A stretch of 29,145 bases of DNA from a virus (IMGVR_UViG_3300025707_000026:1-29145), one strand, 5' to 3'; shown: positions 1 to 6,079, numbered from the stretch's first letter. Made by a program: numbers and translations. The notes: a model not told the origin generated them from the letters alone.

Positions 1-109
1 CAGAATTATCCGGAGGCTTCGGAGGTTTGGGTGCCATCGAGGCTGAAATTGCAGCCGTCCCTATGGAAGCTGCCCCCAGGATCAATGCTGTCGTTGCTGA
101 TATACACAT
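1..109 (-). CDS. Small Met-Cys protein with hydrophobic N-terminus, 3' end outside window
   Basis: The frame opens at ATG 109 and is still open at the left edge (36 codons visible). The product begins MCISATTALILGAASIGTA, a hydrophobic segment, followed by a Pro/Lys stretch (PKPPKPPDN). A GGGAGG Shine-Dalgarno sequence lies about 8 bases before the ATG, and the upstream gene stops only a few bases away, so it belongs to the same leftward operon as the terminase. It is the last visible member of a run of tiny proteins with a Met-Cys at or near the N-terminus. The family is not recognised. Position between terL and the expected portal gene suggests a head or tail assembly accessory, but that is inference from location only. 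Confidence 0.6.
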   Translation of the reverse strand, partial: MCISATTALILGAASIGTAAISASMAPKPPKPPDNS

Positions 110-113
110 AGCC

Positions 114-353
114 TTAACCTCCCAGTAATGTTTTGCCGGTTGATAAAGACTGATCGCCAATGCCCTGGGTCCCAGCGAATAAGGTCCCACCGCCACCAAT
201 CCCACCACCACTCCCGGTTTTGCGGGTTGATTGGCTTCGCTTGATATTTGAAGATGGACTCCTGGTCGCTATCTTCACAGGCTGCGGAACATAAGGAGCA
301 GGGGCAGGTCCGCCTCCTCCACCGCACATTAAAATTGGTAATAATTCAAACAT
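114..353 (-). CDS. Small glycine-rich protein, T7 gp7.3-like in style
   Basis: A 79-residue protein starting MFELLPILMCGGGGG, then a Pro/Ala stretch, a basic middle and a Gly-rich end closing with GKTLLGG. GGAGG stands 9 bases before the first ATG, favouring it over the internal Met-Cys at residues 9-10. The C-terminal GK-TLLG pattern recurs in the gene upstream (388-639), so the two look like relatives. Small Gly-rich proteins ending in a GKK-S/T-L pattern occur beside portal genes in T7-like phages (T7 gp7.3, a tail assembly protein). The match here is only stylistic, so function stays open. Confidence 0.6.
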   Translation of the reverse strand: MFELLPILMCGGGGGPAPAPYVPQPVKIATRSPSSNIKRSQSTRKTGSGGGIGGGGTLFAGTQGIGDQSLSTGKTLLGG

Positions 354-387
354 TGATCCGAGCCTCCATGCTCTAGGTTAATGGGCA

Positions 388-639
388 TCATGCCCCTAGT
401 AATGTTTTCTTGCCTAAATTGCCTTCGTTCTTCCCGCCAGCTAATTCCTTACGCCCCCCACCTATAAGACTTCCTCTACGGTCTGCACCTTTATTGCCGG
501 ATGGAGATGTTTGCCTGGTCCCAGATTTAGTCCCAGAACCTGAACCAAACTTCGGTCCGTGTGGTTTCCCGAATAGATAAAACTGACCACCACCAGAATG
601 TTCTCTAACTTCCATCCCTAATAACGCTGGTCCACACAT
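388..639 (-). CDS. Small glycine-rich Met-Cys protein, C-terminus like its neighbour
   Basis: An 83-residue basic, Gly/Ser-rich protein starting MCGPALLGMEV and ending GKKTLLGA. Its ATG overlaps the stop of the 59-aa gene before it (TAATG at 641-637), so translation is probably coupled; GAGG also lies about 9 bases upstream. The low-complexity composition gives no fold prediction by eye. The shared ending with the 114-353 product suggests a duplicated or co-functioning pair. Likely a small virion or assembly factor, by location after terL. Confidence 0.6.
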   Translation of the reverse strand: MCGPALLGMEVREHSGGGQFYLFGKPHGPKFGSGSGTKSGTRQTSPSGNKGADRRGSLIGGGRKELAGGKNEGNLGKKTLLGA

Positions 640-818
640 TATCGTTTACCCTCAAATGGTTCGTCCCAGGGGATGTCTCGCCCTAACGCTAGACCATGCC
701 GACGACATAGCGATCCACCTCCCCAAACCCCTAGACCTCCAGAGCATCTGATTATCTTTACAGCTGCGGTTGGTTTACTCCTTAGAGGTTTCCTCTTTTT
801 CCACAAGCGCATCTTCAT
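639..818 (-). CDS. 59-aa basic protein between terL and the Gly-rich genes
   Basis: This gene is found only by reading the junctions. Its ATG at 818 overlaps the terL stop (TAATG), and its own stop overlaps the next ATG (TAATG at 641-637). Both junctions carry the same AAACGATAATG sequence. The product is 59 residues, with a very basic N-terminus (MKMRLWKKRKPLRSK), a Gly-rich middle containing Cys, and an acidic/aromatic tail (IPWDEPFEGKR). The tight double overlap is the main support; no family is recognised. It fills what would otherwise be a 178-base hole in a packed operon. Confidence 0.6.
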   Translation of the reverse strand: MKMRLWKKRKPLRSKPTAAVKIIRCSGGLGVWGGGSLCRRHGLALGRDIPWDEPFEGKR

Positions 819-2272
819 TATCGTTTCACCGCTAAAGGATCATATTCTCTGCGCTTCCTTGCCATGTCACTTCGCTTGCCAGCCATCCCCTTCGGTGCTA
901 CCGGATAAGCAAAAGTGAGTGCCAGGGCATCTGCCATATCCGGAGAAGCCAAACCACGCTTTTTCATATCCTCTTTCTTTTCAAGCTGTATCTTGTTGGT
1001 AGGAGTGAACCCATATTCAACACCGATCAGATCATCCACTAACTCACGGTCTGTAGGGATCGCGCCACCATCCAGCCAATCCTTCATGTTGCCCCACATC
1101 TCTGCTCTTTTGTTGTTGTACCTGGCATCCTCTGCCTTGCTGCCAAAGTTGACCTCAATGCAATCCACATGGAGTTGCCTTAATCGATCAACAACACCTC
1201 CGCCAACGCCACCGCCGTCTACGAAAACAGCATCCGCCTGGTGCAACCGGACCAACTCCGCTACTCTTGCAGCGAGTTGCATTGTGTCCAGACTTCGGTA
1301 CTTGGTCCATTCAATGGTCCTGGCATCGCGTCCACGCCTAAAACAACAAACTGATTGATCGTCACCAAACCTGGCAACGTCGCAGCCGATAATCAAAGGT
1401 TCTTCCAGGTAACACTTAGCTTCCCGCTCTTTAGCATCGTCTACCAGGTCACCTGATATAAACTGCATGCTTGACGCAGAAGGAAATTCTCCTTTCACTC
1501 GAACTTTTATAAAATCACTCTGTTCCCCAAAATCCTGGACCCATTGCTCCAGCTTGCGTTTGTCTGTCATCTTGCAGCTGCGACTGTCTATTTGCCTGGT
1601 ATTCCAGCGGTGTTTGAACTTGCCGAAACATTCTCGGAATCGCCCGGTGTTCCTGGTAGGATTGCCAAAGGTAAACCACATGGCTCCAGGAGTCGTCATC
1701 GCTCCTTCCGACACATCCCAAATACAATCTGGGATAGAGGATGCCTCATCGTAAATAATCAGGACCTCACCATGTTGACCTGCAAAGGCTTCTGAGTTTC
1801 TTTCACTCCAGGGAATAGCGGATGTATACCAAGTTTCAGGGGATGAAACGTGATAAAACTTAGTCGCGGTCCATTCGAACCAGGACTTGACCATTGACCT
1901 TGAGTGCCAGAGTGCCAGCTCTCGCCAGGTCTTAGTTTGAAGTTGCATCTGGGTGTTGGCCGTAACGATCGCATTTAAATTCTTGCGACAACACATGGCG
2001 TGGAGGACCAACCAAGAAGTCAAGGCTCCTTTGCCACAACCATGCCCCGAAGCCGTGCTGGATTGATACCCAGCACCTTCGCCTTCACGAATATGCCGTC
2101 CAACATCTTCAAGCAACTCCGCTTGCCAGACATCAGGACCGGTATGATCTGCCAGGTCACCCTTCCCCCAGGGAAAAACGTACTTAACGAAACCCAAAGG
2201 ATCGTCGCTAAAAGACGCTATGTCTTCAACCAGGTGATCCGCTGCCGTTTTGTTTTGAGTTTCTACATTCAT
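818..2272 (-). CDS. terL: Terminase large subunit
   Basis: A 484-residue packaging motor and headful/end nuclease. The N-terminal ATPase shows a deviant Walker A, SGHGCGKG (75-82), typical of large terminases, and Walker B LIIYDEAS (171-178, acidic pair D175/E176). The C-terminal RNase H-like nuclease shows GCDVARFGDD (D298), AVFVDGGG (D352) and SPDMADAL (D445/D448), the expected acidic metal ligands. The length is usual for the family. It follows the small terminase after an 89-base gap holding an iteron-like repeat (2281-2345). No convincing Shine-Dalgarno site is seen directly before ATG 2272, so initiation may depend on the leader. It works with TerS and a portal presumably encoded beyond the left edge. 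Confidence 0.96.
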   Translation of the reverse strand: MNVETQNKTAADHLVEDIASFSDDPLGFVKYVFPWGKGDLADHTGPDVWQAELLEDVGRHIREGEGAGYQSSTASGHGCGKGALTSWLVLHAMCCRKNLNAIVTANTQMQLQTKTWRELALWHSRSMVKSWFEWTATKFYHVSSPETWYTSAIPWSERNSEAFAGQHGEVLIIYDEASSIPDCIWDVSEGAMTTPGAMWFTFGNPTRNTGRFRECFGKFKHRWNTRQIDSRSCKMTDKRKLEQWVQDFGEQSDFIKVRVKGEFPSASSMQFISGDLVDDAKEREAKCYLEEPLIIGCDVARFGDDQSVCCFRRGRDARTIEWTKYRSLDTMQLAARVAELVRLHQADAVFVDGGGVGGGVVDRLRQLHVDCIEVNFGSKAEDARYNNKRAEMWGNMKDWLDGGAIPTDRELVDDLIGVEYGFTPTNKIQLEKKEDMKKRGLASPDMADALALTFAYPVAPKGMAGKRSDMARKRREYDPLAVKR

Positions 2273-2280
2273 TTATATTA

Positions 2281-2345
2281 AATCTAATAGGTATTGGTAT
2301 AGGTAATGGTAATGTACCCTTTGGTAAGGGTTCGTAAACCGTTAG
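2281..2345. repeat. Iteron-like repeat, second copy of the sequence inside the replication initiator gene
   Basis: Plus-strand GGTATTGGTATAGGTAATGG followed by TAATG, then CCCTTTGGTAAGGG (a small hairpin). Aligned by eye it matches 10438-10501 at about 55 of 65 positions with one gap. It fills most of the terS-terL intergenic space. The frame used in the initiator gene is not a gene here. A 21-codon open frame crosses it leftwards (2349-2284), with AAGGA too close to its ATG to be convincing. Possible roles are an initiator or terminase recognition site, a regulatory hairpin before terL, or a recombination relic. Confidence 0.7.
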
Positions 2346-2361
2346 ACATTTCCTTTATAAA

Positions 2362-2922
2362 TCAAGCCTCTTCTATTTCCTTCCTTCCGGCCCTTTTTCG
2401 GGCCGCATTTACCTCTAAGATATTCACATGCATGTTTGCTATGTTATTTGTCGTTGTTTCTGGTGAGGTTAATTTGTGCCTCTCATACTCCATTTTAAGA
2501 GCAGCGATCTTAGGATGCATCTTCACCTTGGTTGCCATTCCACCACCGTTTGGTAGTTGGAAAACTGTTACTTCCTGGGCTGCTTTCCAAAACTCCGCAG
2601 GAACCTGGTCAGGAGCTTTAAAAGAAAATTCCCTAGTATTAGGGTCATAGTCCATTCCATCCATTATGTTGCTAGTGGCGAGTGCTTTCACTTCAAGCAT
2701 GGCTCGTTCAGCAGTCATTTCTGTTTTTTCTTCTAATTTTTGAAGTTTTTTGTCAATAATTGCCCTAATGTTAGGGTTTGTTAATAACCTGGAAGCAGTT
2801 ACCCTAGACCCTTTTGGGCTAAACCCCGCACGAACAGCTGCTGCGCTGCCATTCTTATCAACTAGATACTCGACAGCAAACTGTTTTTGTTTAGGTGTTA
2901 ACAATCTCTTCTGTTTTTTCAC
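2362..2922 (-). CDS. terS: Terminase small subunit (Terminase_2 type)
   Basis: A 186-residue DNA-recognition subunit of the packaging machine. The first 60 residues have the family pattern: LTPKQKQFAVEYLVDKN, then SAAAVRAGF, a Ser/Arg-rich turn, and ASRLLTNPNIRAII, a small helix-turn-helix domain. A Lys/Glu-rich oligomerisation helix follows. The start codon is GTG at 2922, overlapping the TGA of the 58-aa gene before it (GTGA), so translation is likely coupled. The first nine residues (MKKQKRLLT) are identical to those of that upstream gene, apparently a duplicated 5' end. Confidence 0.92.
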   Translation of the reverse strand: MKKQKRLLTPKQKQFAVEYLVDKNGSAAAVRAGFSPKGSRVTASRLLTNPNIRAIIDKKLQKLEEKTEMTAERAMLEVKALATSNIMDGMDYDPNTREFSFKAPDQVPAEFWKAAQEVTVFQLPNGGGMATKVKMHPKIAALKMEYERHKLTSPETTTNNIANMHVNILEVNAARKRAGRKEIEEA

Positions 2923-3095
2923 ATTTTTAAACTGGGATAATGTTTATATCCAGGGAAATAACAATTCCCCTCACGATCATAGTGATAAGTTCCACCAGGC
3001 AAAACTGCTTCCGACATGATCGCATCATAAAATCTCATTGCATGGAACACATACATTTTCTGCTTATCTGTTAACAATCTCTTCTGTTTCTTCAT
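2919..3095 (-). CDS. 58-aa protein sharing the TerS N-terminus
   Basis: It opens at ATG 3095 inside the end of the preceding gene (31-base overlap), and its TGA overlaps the GTG start of terS. The product begins MKKQKRLLTDKQKMYVFHAM; the first nine residues equal the TerS start, and the DNA repeat covers about 24 bases. The rest is Tyr/His/Gly-rich (GGTYHYDREGNCYFPGYKHY) and unlike TerS. It may be an independent small protein, a leader coupling terS translation, or a TerS-interacting peptide. Support comes from the exact overlaps and the filled gap; function is unknown. Confidence 0.55.
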   Translation of the reverse strand: MKKQKRLLTDKQKMYVFHAMRFYDAIMSEAVLPGGTYHYDREGNCYFPGYKHYPSLKM

Positions 3096-3324
3096 GTTTC
3101 TCCCACATTAAAACCGGTGTTCTGGGTCCTGCGTACAGACACCCGATATTAAAGTCGTAAAACTCGACCGCTTCATCCTGGTCCATTCCATCGCGCTTCA
3201 TCAAGATATCTATAATCTTATCCGCGCTGTAAACCAGGACCTCTTCCCCATCTTTTGTTGTCTGTCCGGTCACCGCTTCATCCAATCCGTCCAGGACAAT
3301 TGCTCCTTCCGGCGCATCAATCAT
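3064..3324 (-). CDS. Conserved small phage protein of unknown function
   Basis: An 86-residue acidic protein. The pattern VLDGLDEAVTG, then VLVYSADKIIDILMKRDGM, DEAVEFYDFNIGCLYAG and TPVLM is one I recognise from a widespread family of small phage proteins with an assigned domain but no established role. It overlaps the previous gene by 8 bases and the next by 31 bases, in the leftward lysis-to-packaging operon. Confidence 0.75.
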   Translation of the reverse strand: MIDAPEGAIVLDGLDEAVTGQTTKDGEEVLVYSADKIIDILMKRDGMDQDEAVEFYDFNIGCLYAGPRTPVLMWEKHEETEEIVNR

Positions 3325-3529
3325 TTCCTAATATCACCTTCAAATATTGTGACCGTGAATGAACACCACTCAGCTCGCTCTCTACAAAAAACTCTCTATC
3401 CTGTTCATCTAATGCCTTGCGTTCCATGGTTCTTGCTGAATCCTCCTCTTTAGCTATCTTATCCGGTGTTTTTCTCACCCAACAATCTCCGTATCCGTCA
3501 TAAACCATTCTCAACTTCGTGTACTTCAT
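3317..3529 (-). CDS. Hypothetical 70-aa charged protein
   Basis: MKYTKLRMVYDGYGDCWVRK, followed by an acidic/basic helical middle (KEEDSARTMERKALDEQDRE). Its ATG overlaps the stop of a 28-codon Lys-rich frame upstream (ATGA), and its end overlaps the next gene by 8 bases. No family is recognised. The chain of overlaps argues that it is translated. Confidence 0.6.
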   Translation of the reverse strand: MKYTKLRMVYDGYGDCWVRKTPDKIAKEEDSARTMERKALDEQDREFFVESELSGVHSRSQYLKVILGND

Positions 3530-3612
3530 TTCTTTTTAGGCTTCTTGATCTTTCGCTTCTTTGGTTTCGGTTGTCCTATTCCCCCTGGGTACGGCAATCC
3601 ACCTTTAGGCAT
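3526..3612 (-). CDS. 28-aa proline/lysine-rich peptide in an overlapping frame
   Basis: ATG 3612 is preceded by GGAGA at 7 bases, and the TGA overlaps the next ATG (ATGA at 3529-3526). The peptide starts MPKGGLPYPGGIGQPKPKK and ends in a further Lys-rich stretch, strongly basic. Its first 37 bases lie in another frame inside the end of the 3576-3980 gene. Too short for homology judgement; the Shine-Dalgarno site and the coupled stop are the only support. Confidence 0.45.
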   Translation of the reverse strand: MPKGGLPYPGGIGQPKPKKRKIKKPKKK

Positions 3613-3980
3613 GGTTCTATCTCCTTGTAAGTTTTGATATTAAGCCAATGCCATTGAGCCTCACCCTCTCTCTTAAAAAGCATTGGCGTGTTCCTGGTTA
3701 AATATTGCTGCGCAAACATTCCTGCATGCGTCACCCATCTCAATTCTTTTGTACCCACCATCTCCACAACCGCCTGGCAACTAGGCGCGGGTTTCCACTC
3801 CAGAATCGAATAACGGAAAGATATACCTGGAAACGTAACTTCCATTGTGCGATCCGGCCGAGGTTCCCAATTGAGCATCTCCTCAAAAAGAGGTACTTTA
3901 GGTAGTTCATTACTCCTTGCCTCCTTCATCCCCCACATGGCCAGTAAACAGCTGATCGAAACTACGCATATTGCTCGCAT
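3576..3980 (-). CDS. Secreted or periplasmic protein of unknown function
   Basis: From ATG 3980 the product (134 aa) begins MRAICVVSISCLLAMWGMKEARS, a clear signal peptide with a probable cleavage after ARS. The longer frame would start at a TTG (3995). The mature part has Trp-rich short blocks (LNWEPRP, RWVTHAGMF, QWHWLN) and three Cys, which fits an exported protein. The signal-peptide coding stretch lies wholly inside the preceding gene in another frame, as Rz1 lies in Rz. Standing after the spanin-like pair, it may affect the envelope (exclusion or lysis), but no family is recognised and no clear Shine-Dalgarno site fixes the start. Confidence 0.6.
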   Translation of the reverse strand: MRAICVVSISCLLAMWGMKEARSNELPKVPLFEEMLNWEPRPDRTMEVTFPGISFRYSILEWKPAPSCQAVVEMVGTKELRWVTHAGMFAQQYLTRNTPMLFKREGEAQWHWLNIKTYKEIEPCLKVDCRTQGE

Positions 3981-4155
3981 TGCTTTGGTAGTCAATTGGG
4001 GGCCTCTTCTCTATTCGCAAAAGTTTCCCATCCTTGTCGTAAACCTTGCATTCAAAATATTGTTGTTCCGAATCTCTGCATGATCCGACATAAGATTTTG
4101 ATTCAAACAGGTGCAGCGGATACTCGCTTCTCCCATCTGGGCTAGCGAAAATCAT
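3910..4155 (-). CDS. Hypothetical 81-aa protein
   Basis: MIFASPDGRSEYPLHLFESK, then a short beta-rich block with two Cys (SCRDSEQQYFECKVYDKDGKL) that looks like a small extracellular-type fold without its own signal peptide. Its ATG overlaps the stop of the lipoprotein gene (TAATG at 4157-4153). Its last 71 bases overlap the next gene from ATG 3980. No family is recognised. It may be an accessory of the adjoining envelope genes. Confidence 0.55.
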   Translation of the reverse strand: MIFASPDGRSEYPLHLFESKSYVGSCRDSEQQYFECKVYDKDGKLLRIEKRPPIDYQSNASNMRSFDQLFTGHVGDEGGKE

Positions 4156-4439
4156 TACTCATTTAAAATTTTGATCTGCTTTTGGTACTTCATTCTTAAC
4201 CTTTTCTCTTTAACCCAGGCCACTCCGATCTCATGTGCCTGGCACTCCCTGAAATCAAAGAACCCTAATGATTTTTTCGTTATCATTGCGGGCAGCGTAG
4301 ATATTTCTTTCTGGAACAACTCTTTTACACAAGCCGGGTCAGTAGGCTCTGCGTATGTTTCACCTATCCCGATTCGGTTTACGGCGGAGCAAGCTAGGAG
4401 CATCCATAGCCCTAAAAATAGCGTCAGTATCTTGGTCAT
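4155..4439 (-). CDS. Outer-membrane lipoprotein, o-spanin (Rz1-like) candidate
   Basis: A 94-residue protein starting MTKILTLFLGLWMLLACSAV: a signal peptide ending in the lipobox LLAC, so lipidation at Cys17 is expected. The gene begins 80 bases inside the Rz-like gene in another frame, the classic Rz/Rz1 layout, directly after endolysin-type and holin-type genes. It is longer than lambda Rz1 and not Pro-rich, and the mature part ends in basic helices. Disruption of the outer membrane with the Rz-like partner is an inference from lipobox plus architecture. Confidence 0.6.
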   Translation of the reverse strand: MTKILTLFLGLWMLLACSAVNRIGIGETYAEPTDPACVKELFQKEISTLPAMITKKSLGFFDFRECQAHEIGVAWVKEKRLRMKYQKQIKILNE

Positions 4440-4581
4440 GTTCCTTATTCATCTCGTTAATTTTTTTTGATTTCTTCATGTCCGATTCAAGCCCTTCGGC
4501 CTGGGCTGACGTTTTCCCCTGGTAATACATCCACGCTGCACCAGCCCCTAAGACAGAGATCAGCACTAGAGTGGTAATCAT
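4360..4581 (-). CDS. Inner-membrane i-spanin (Rz-like) candidate
   Basis: A 73-residue protein with an N-terminal membrane segment (MITTLVLISVLGAGAAWMYY) and a highly charged helical tail (SDMKKSKKINEMNKEHDQD, then RAMDAPSLLRR). This is the one-anchor plus periplasmic helix plan of Rz spanins, though short. Its ATG overlaps the stop of the holin candidate (ATGA), and a lipoprotein gene starts within it. Function follows from position and topology, not from sequence identity. Confidence 0.6.
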   Translation of the reverse strand: MITTLVLISVLGAGAAWMYYQGKTSAQAEGLESDMKKSKKINEMNKEHDQDTDAIFRAMDAPSLLRRKPNRDR

Positions 4582-4820
4582 TTCACTTTCCCTTTGATCC
4601 GAGCTTCTTCCTCATCCTGATTTTTATTTTTCCCGATGTTCCCAGCCCCAATGTTAGCTAACTTGAGCAAGAAATTAACGCCGACCGTTGCTTTCCCTAG
4701 CCACTTATCATCCAGTTGCGTGGGCGTTATCGCCGTTAATACAGTAAGGCTGGCAATTATTCCTGATATCGCTACCAGGTAATCCGGTGCCTTTGCCATT
4801 AATCCAACTATTAAATCCAT
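4578..4820 (-). CDS. Holin-like membrane protein
   Basis: An 80-residue protein with a hydrophobic segment at residues 15-32 (LVAISGIIASLTVLTAIT). Then comes PTQLDDKWLGKATVGVNFLLKLANIGAGNIG and a charged tail (KNQDEEEARIKGKVK). The order 'TAITPT..DD..LGK......LLANIGKNK' is common in small phage holin-type proteins. It lies between a DUF5675 cell-wall-type gene and the spanin pair, with stop/start overlaps on both sides. It would form the membrane lesion that times lysis. Confidence 0.65.
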   Translation of the reverse strand: MDLIVGLMAKAPDYLVAISGIIASLTVLTAITPTQLDDKWLGKATVGVNFLLKLANIGAGNIGKNKNQDEEEARIKGKVK

Positions 4821-5227
4821 TAGTAAACCTCCGTTATTTGAAGGATGAAATTGTCGTAGCCTTTTGTGCGGGCCAAAAACTCCGCAAACGCGTTACGACT
4901 CGCCTCTACAGTTTCGCCAGGCGAATAAGACTCTCCTAAGAGAATGCACCCGCGTGAATCTTTAATTGAATTTCCTCTATGAAAAAGTATATGGGTTCGC
5001 CCTTCAACCCCAGCCACCTCAAAGGTATCCCCGAACCTGGGGCTTTGTACCCGGACTGCTTCATAAATTCCCGCCGGGATAGAACTGACATTTGGTTCGT
5101 TGTCCTTCCAGGGCAACTCGCAAGTCACGCAAAAAGGTTTCCCTTTATCCAGGACAACACCAAAAGTTCCCCGGTCAGAAGTTGCTACTCGCTTGATTGT
5201 GATTAGCTTTCCGTTTTTCTTTTCCAT
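4820..5227 (-). CDS. DUF5675 family protein, lysis-associated
   Basis: About 135 residues from ATG 5227 (a GTG lies one codon earlier). The family signature is visible: TFGVVLDKGKPFCVTCELPW, then IPAGIYEAVRVQSPRFG, TFEVAGVEGRTHILFHRGN, and SRGCILLG. The His in ILFHRGN and the Cys in RGCILLG are placed like the His and Cys of an L,D-transpeptidase active site. A peptidoglycan role is therefore plausible but not proven for this family. It is the first gene of the leftward lysis cluster, and its stop overlaps the holin ATG (TAATG). No conventional endolysin is seen in the window, so this may be the wall enzyme. Confidence 0.75.
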   Translation of the reverse strand: MEKKNGKLITIKRVATSDRGTFGVVLDKGKPFCVTCELPWKDNEPNVSSIPAGIYEAVRVQSPRFGDTFEVAGVEGRTHILFHRGNSIKDSRGCILLGESYSPGETVEASRNAFAEFLARTKGYDNFILQITEVY

Positions 5228-5285
5228 CACTTAACAAAGTATCCTAATTGTTCATCGTGGAACAGACAATGGAACCGGCCAATCG

Positions 5286-5311
5286 CATTGGGCCACTTCA
5301 TTGGTCCACTT
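5286..5311. repeat. Tandem 13-base repeat upstream of the lysis cluster
   Basis: CATTGGGCCACTT is followed at once by CATTGGTCCACTT (12 of 13 identical), then CAT. A near-palindrome, GGCCAAT-CGC-ATTGGGCC, overlaps the first unit. It lies 60-85 bases before the first lysis gene, where an activator site would be expected; a regulator binding site is inference. Confidence 0.6.
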
Positions 5312-5530
5312 CATAAACCGGAAATGAAAACCTTTTTTTAAATCCGATTAAATTTTATCCGCTTTAATTTTTTTTTATCTTGCTCTTCAGAGCTTGAAGT
5401 GAATGTTTCCCCTGGTGTTTTGTTAGTCGATGCCCCCGATCGCCGCGTCCCCTCGGTGTCAAGCTTTTTTTTTATCTGCCTCTCAGAACCTCATGCGGCT
5501 AAAACCCTTGCCTATACTGGCCGAAACTGG

Positions 5531-5557
5531 TTTACCGAAAAAGCCATTTGGTATAAT
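5531..5557 (+). promoter_or_regulatory. Sigma70-type promoter for the rightward pair
   Basis: Consensus TATAAT at 5552-5557 with TTTACC at 5531-5536 (15-base spacer, slightly short). It stands about 50 bases before the strong Shine-Dalgarno site of the 5610 gene and is the only good rightward promoter near these two genes. Confidence 0.6.
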
Positions 5558-5609
5558 GGGGGTGTAAGTGAAAAATTGTTCTTTAACATTTAAAGAAGGA
5601 GGGCTGGTT

Positions 5610-5804
5610 ATGACCAGACAAGAGTTTGATCTAGTTGTCGGGCGGTTGGAAGTTCTGTTTGAAAGGCCGTGTCCCACTTGGCTAAAAGAAGAAAGATGGG
5701 AAACCTGGAAAAACAGATCAAAAGATAATTTATTGGATTCAATCGTCATAGACCCAAAGTTAACCCCTGAACCAAACGTGGGCTGGGTCTTTAACGACAT
5801 CTAA
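5610..5804 (+). CDS. MTRQE-family small protein, rightward paralogue
   Basis: A 64-residue protein starting MTRQEFDLVVGRLEVLFERP. ATG 5610 is chosen over an upstream in-frame GTG because AAGGAGGG stands 7-8 bases before it. It is clearly related to the leftward gene 6298-6534. Both have MTRQE-(F/Y)-D-x2-VG-x2-E, then an EE-x-WE-x2-K block and DLL (here DNLL). The role is unknown; small acidic/aromatic proteins of this type in early regions are often host-takeover or regulatory factors, which is speculation here. It has its own promoter against the surrounding transcription direction. Confidence 0.7.
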   Translation: MTRQEFDLVVGRLEVLFERPCPTWLKEERWETWKNRSKDNLLDSIVIDPKLTPEPNVGWVFNDI

Positions 5805-5811
5805 AACCATC

Positions 5812-5839
5812 GGGGCTGATCCCTTCGGGGTGAAGCCCC
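5812..5839 (+). other. Stable RNA hairpin between the two rightward genes
   Basis: GGGGCT (5812-5817) pairs with AGCCCC (5834-5839). An inner CCC-TTCG-GGG helix with a UUCG-type tetraloop sits at 5821-5830. No T-tract follows, so it is not a classic terminator. It lies 27 bases before the start of the next gene and may stabilise mRNA or set relative expression. Confidence 0.6.
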
Positions 5840-5865
5840 AAACCATCAAACTAAGGAGAAAAATT

Positions 5866-6057
5866 ATGGCGAGTTTACTAAACAAGGCAGAAACAAAAAG
5901 ACTCATTTTGCTTGTAGCTCATGAGCATCAATTGGAAAGATTCCATAAATACGAAAGAGTGTCGCAAGCCGCGATCGATCACCTTGAAGCTAAACACTTG
6001 ATGGCGATCAAAGAGTTGGTTGGTTCCCAACGCAGAGGGGTAACCGTTAAGCCATAG
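5866..6057 (+). CDS. Conserved small basic phage protein (MASLLNK type)
   Basis: A 63-residue protein starting MASLLNKAETKRLILLVAHE; ATG 5866 follows AAGGAG by 7 bases. The pattern 'LLNK....K..IL..A......F....RVS....DHLEA......' matches a family of tiny phage proteins with a conserved RVS-DxLE core; no role is established. The C-terminus (GSQRRGVTVKP) is basic. It is the second gene of the rightward pair, separated by a hairpin. Confidence 0.65.
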   Translation: MASLLNKAETKRLILLVAHEHQLERFHKYERVSQAAIDHLEAKHLMAIKELVGSQRRGVTVKP

Positions 6058-6079
6058 CGAAACGCTAGAAGGGGGGGCC

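Larger units (their letters stand above)
5231..5609. other. Divergent intergenic region between lysis cluster and rightward genes
   Basis: About 380 bases with no credible gene. It holds A/T tracts (an A9 and an A10-type run on the minus strand near 5365 and 5470), a tandem 13-base repeat (5286-5311), a short GCTC-TTCA-GAGC inverted repeat near 5386, and a rightward TATAAT promoter (5531-5557). A leftward TTGACA occurs at 5462-5457 but has no good -10 partner. AT-rich tracts and divergent genes suggest a control region for lysis and packaging, possibly dependent on an activator (the small Mor-like gene at 6080-6298 is a candidate). Confidence 0.6.

Noticed and set aside
2284-2349. 21-codon leader peptide before terL
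   Set aside because: The AAGGA is too close to the ATG, and the sequence is explained by the iteron-like repeat; kept only as a possibility in the repeat entry.
6055-6067. Terminator between the convergent genes at 6.06 kb
   Set aside because: TAGCG-AAA-CGCTA forms only a 5-pair stem and neither strand has a following T-tract.
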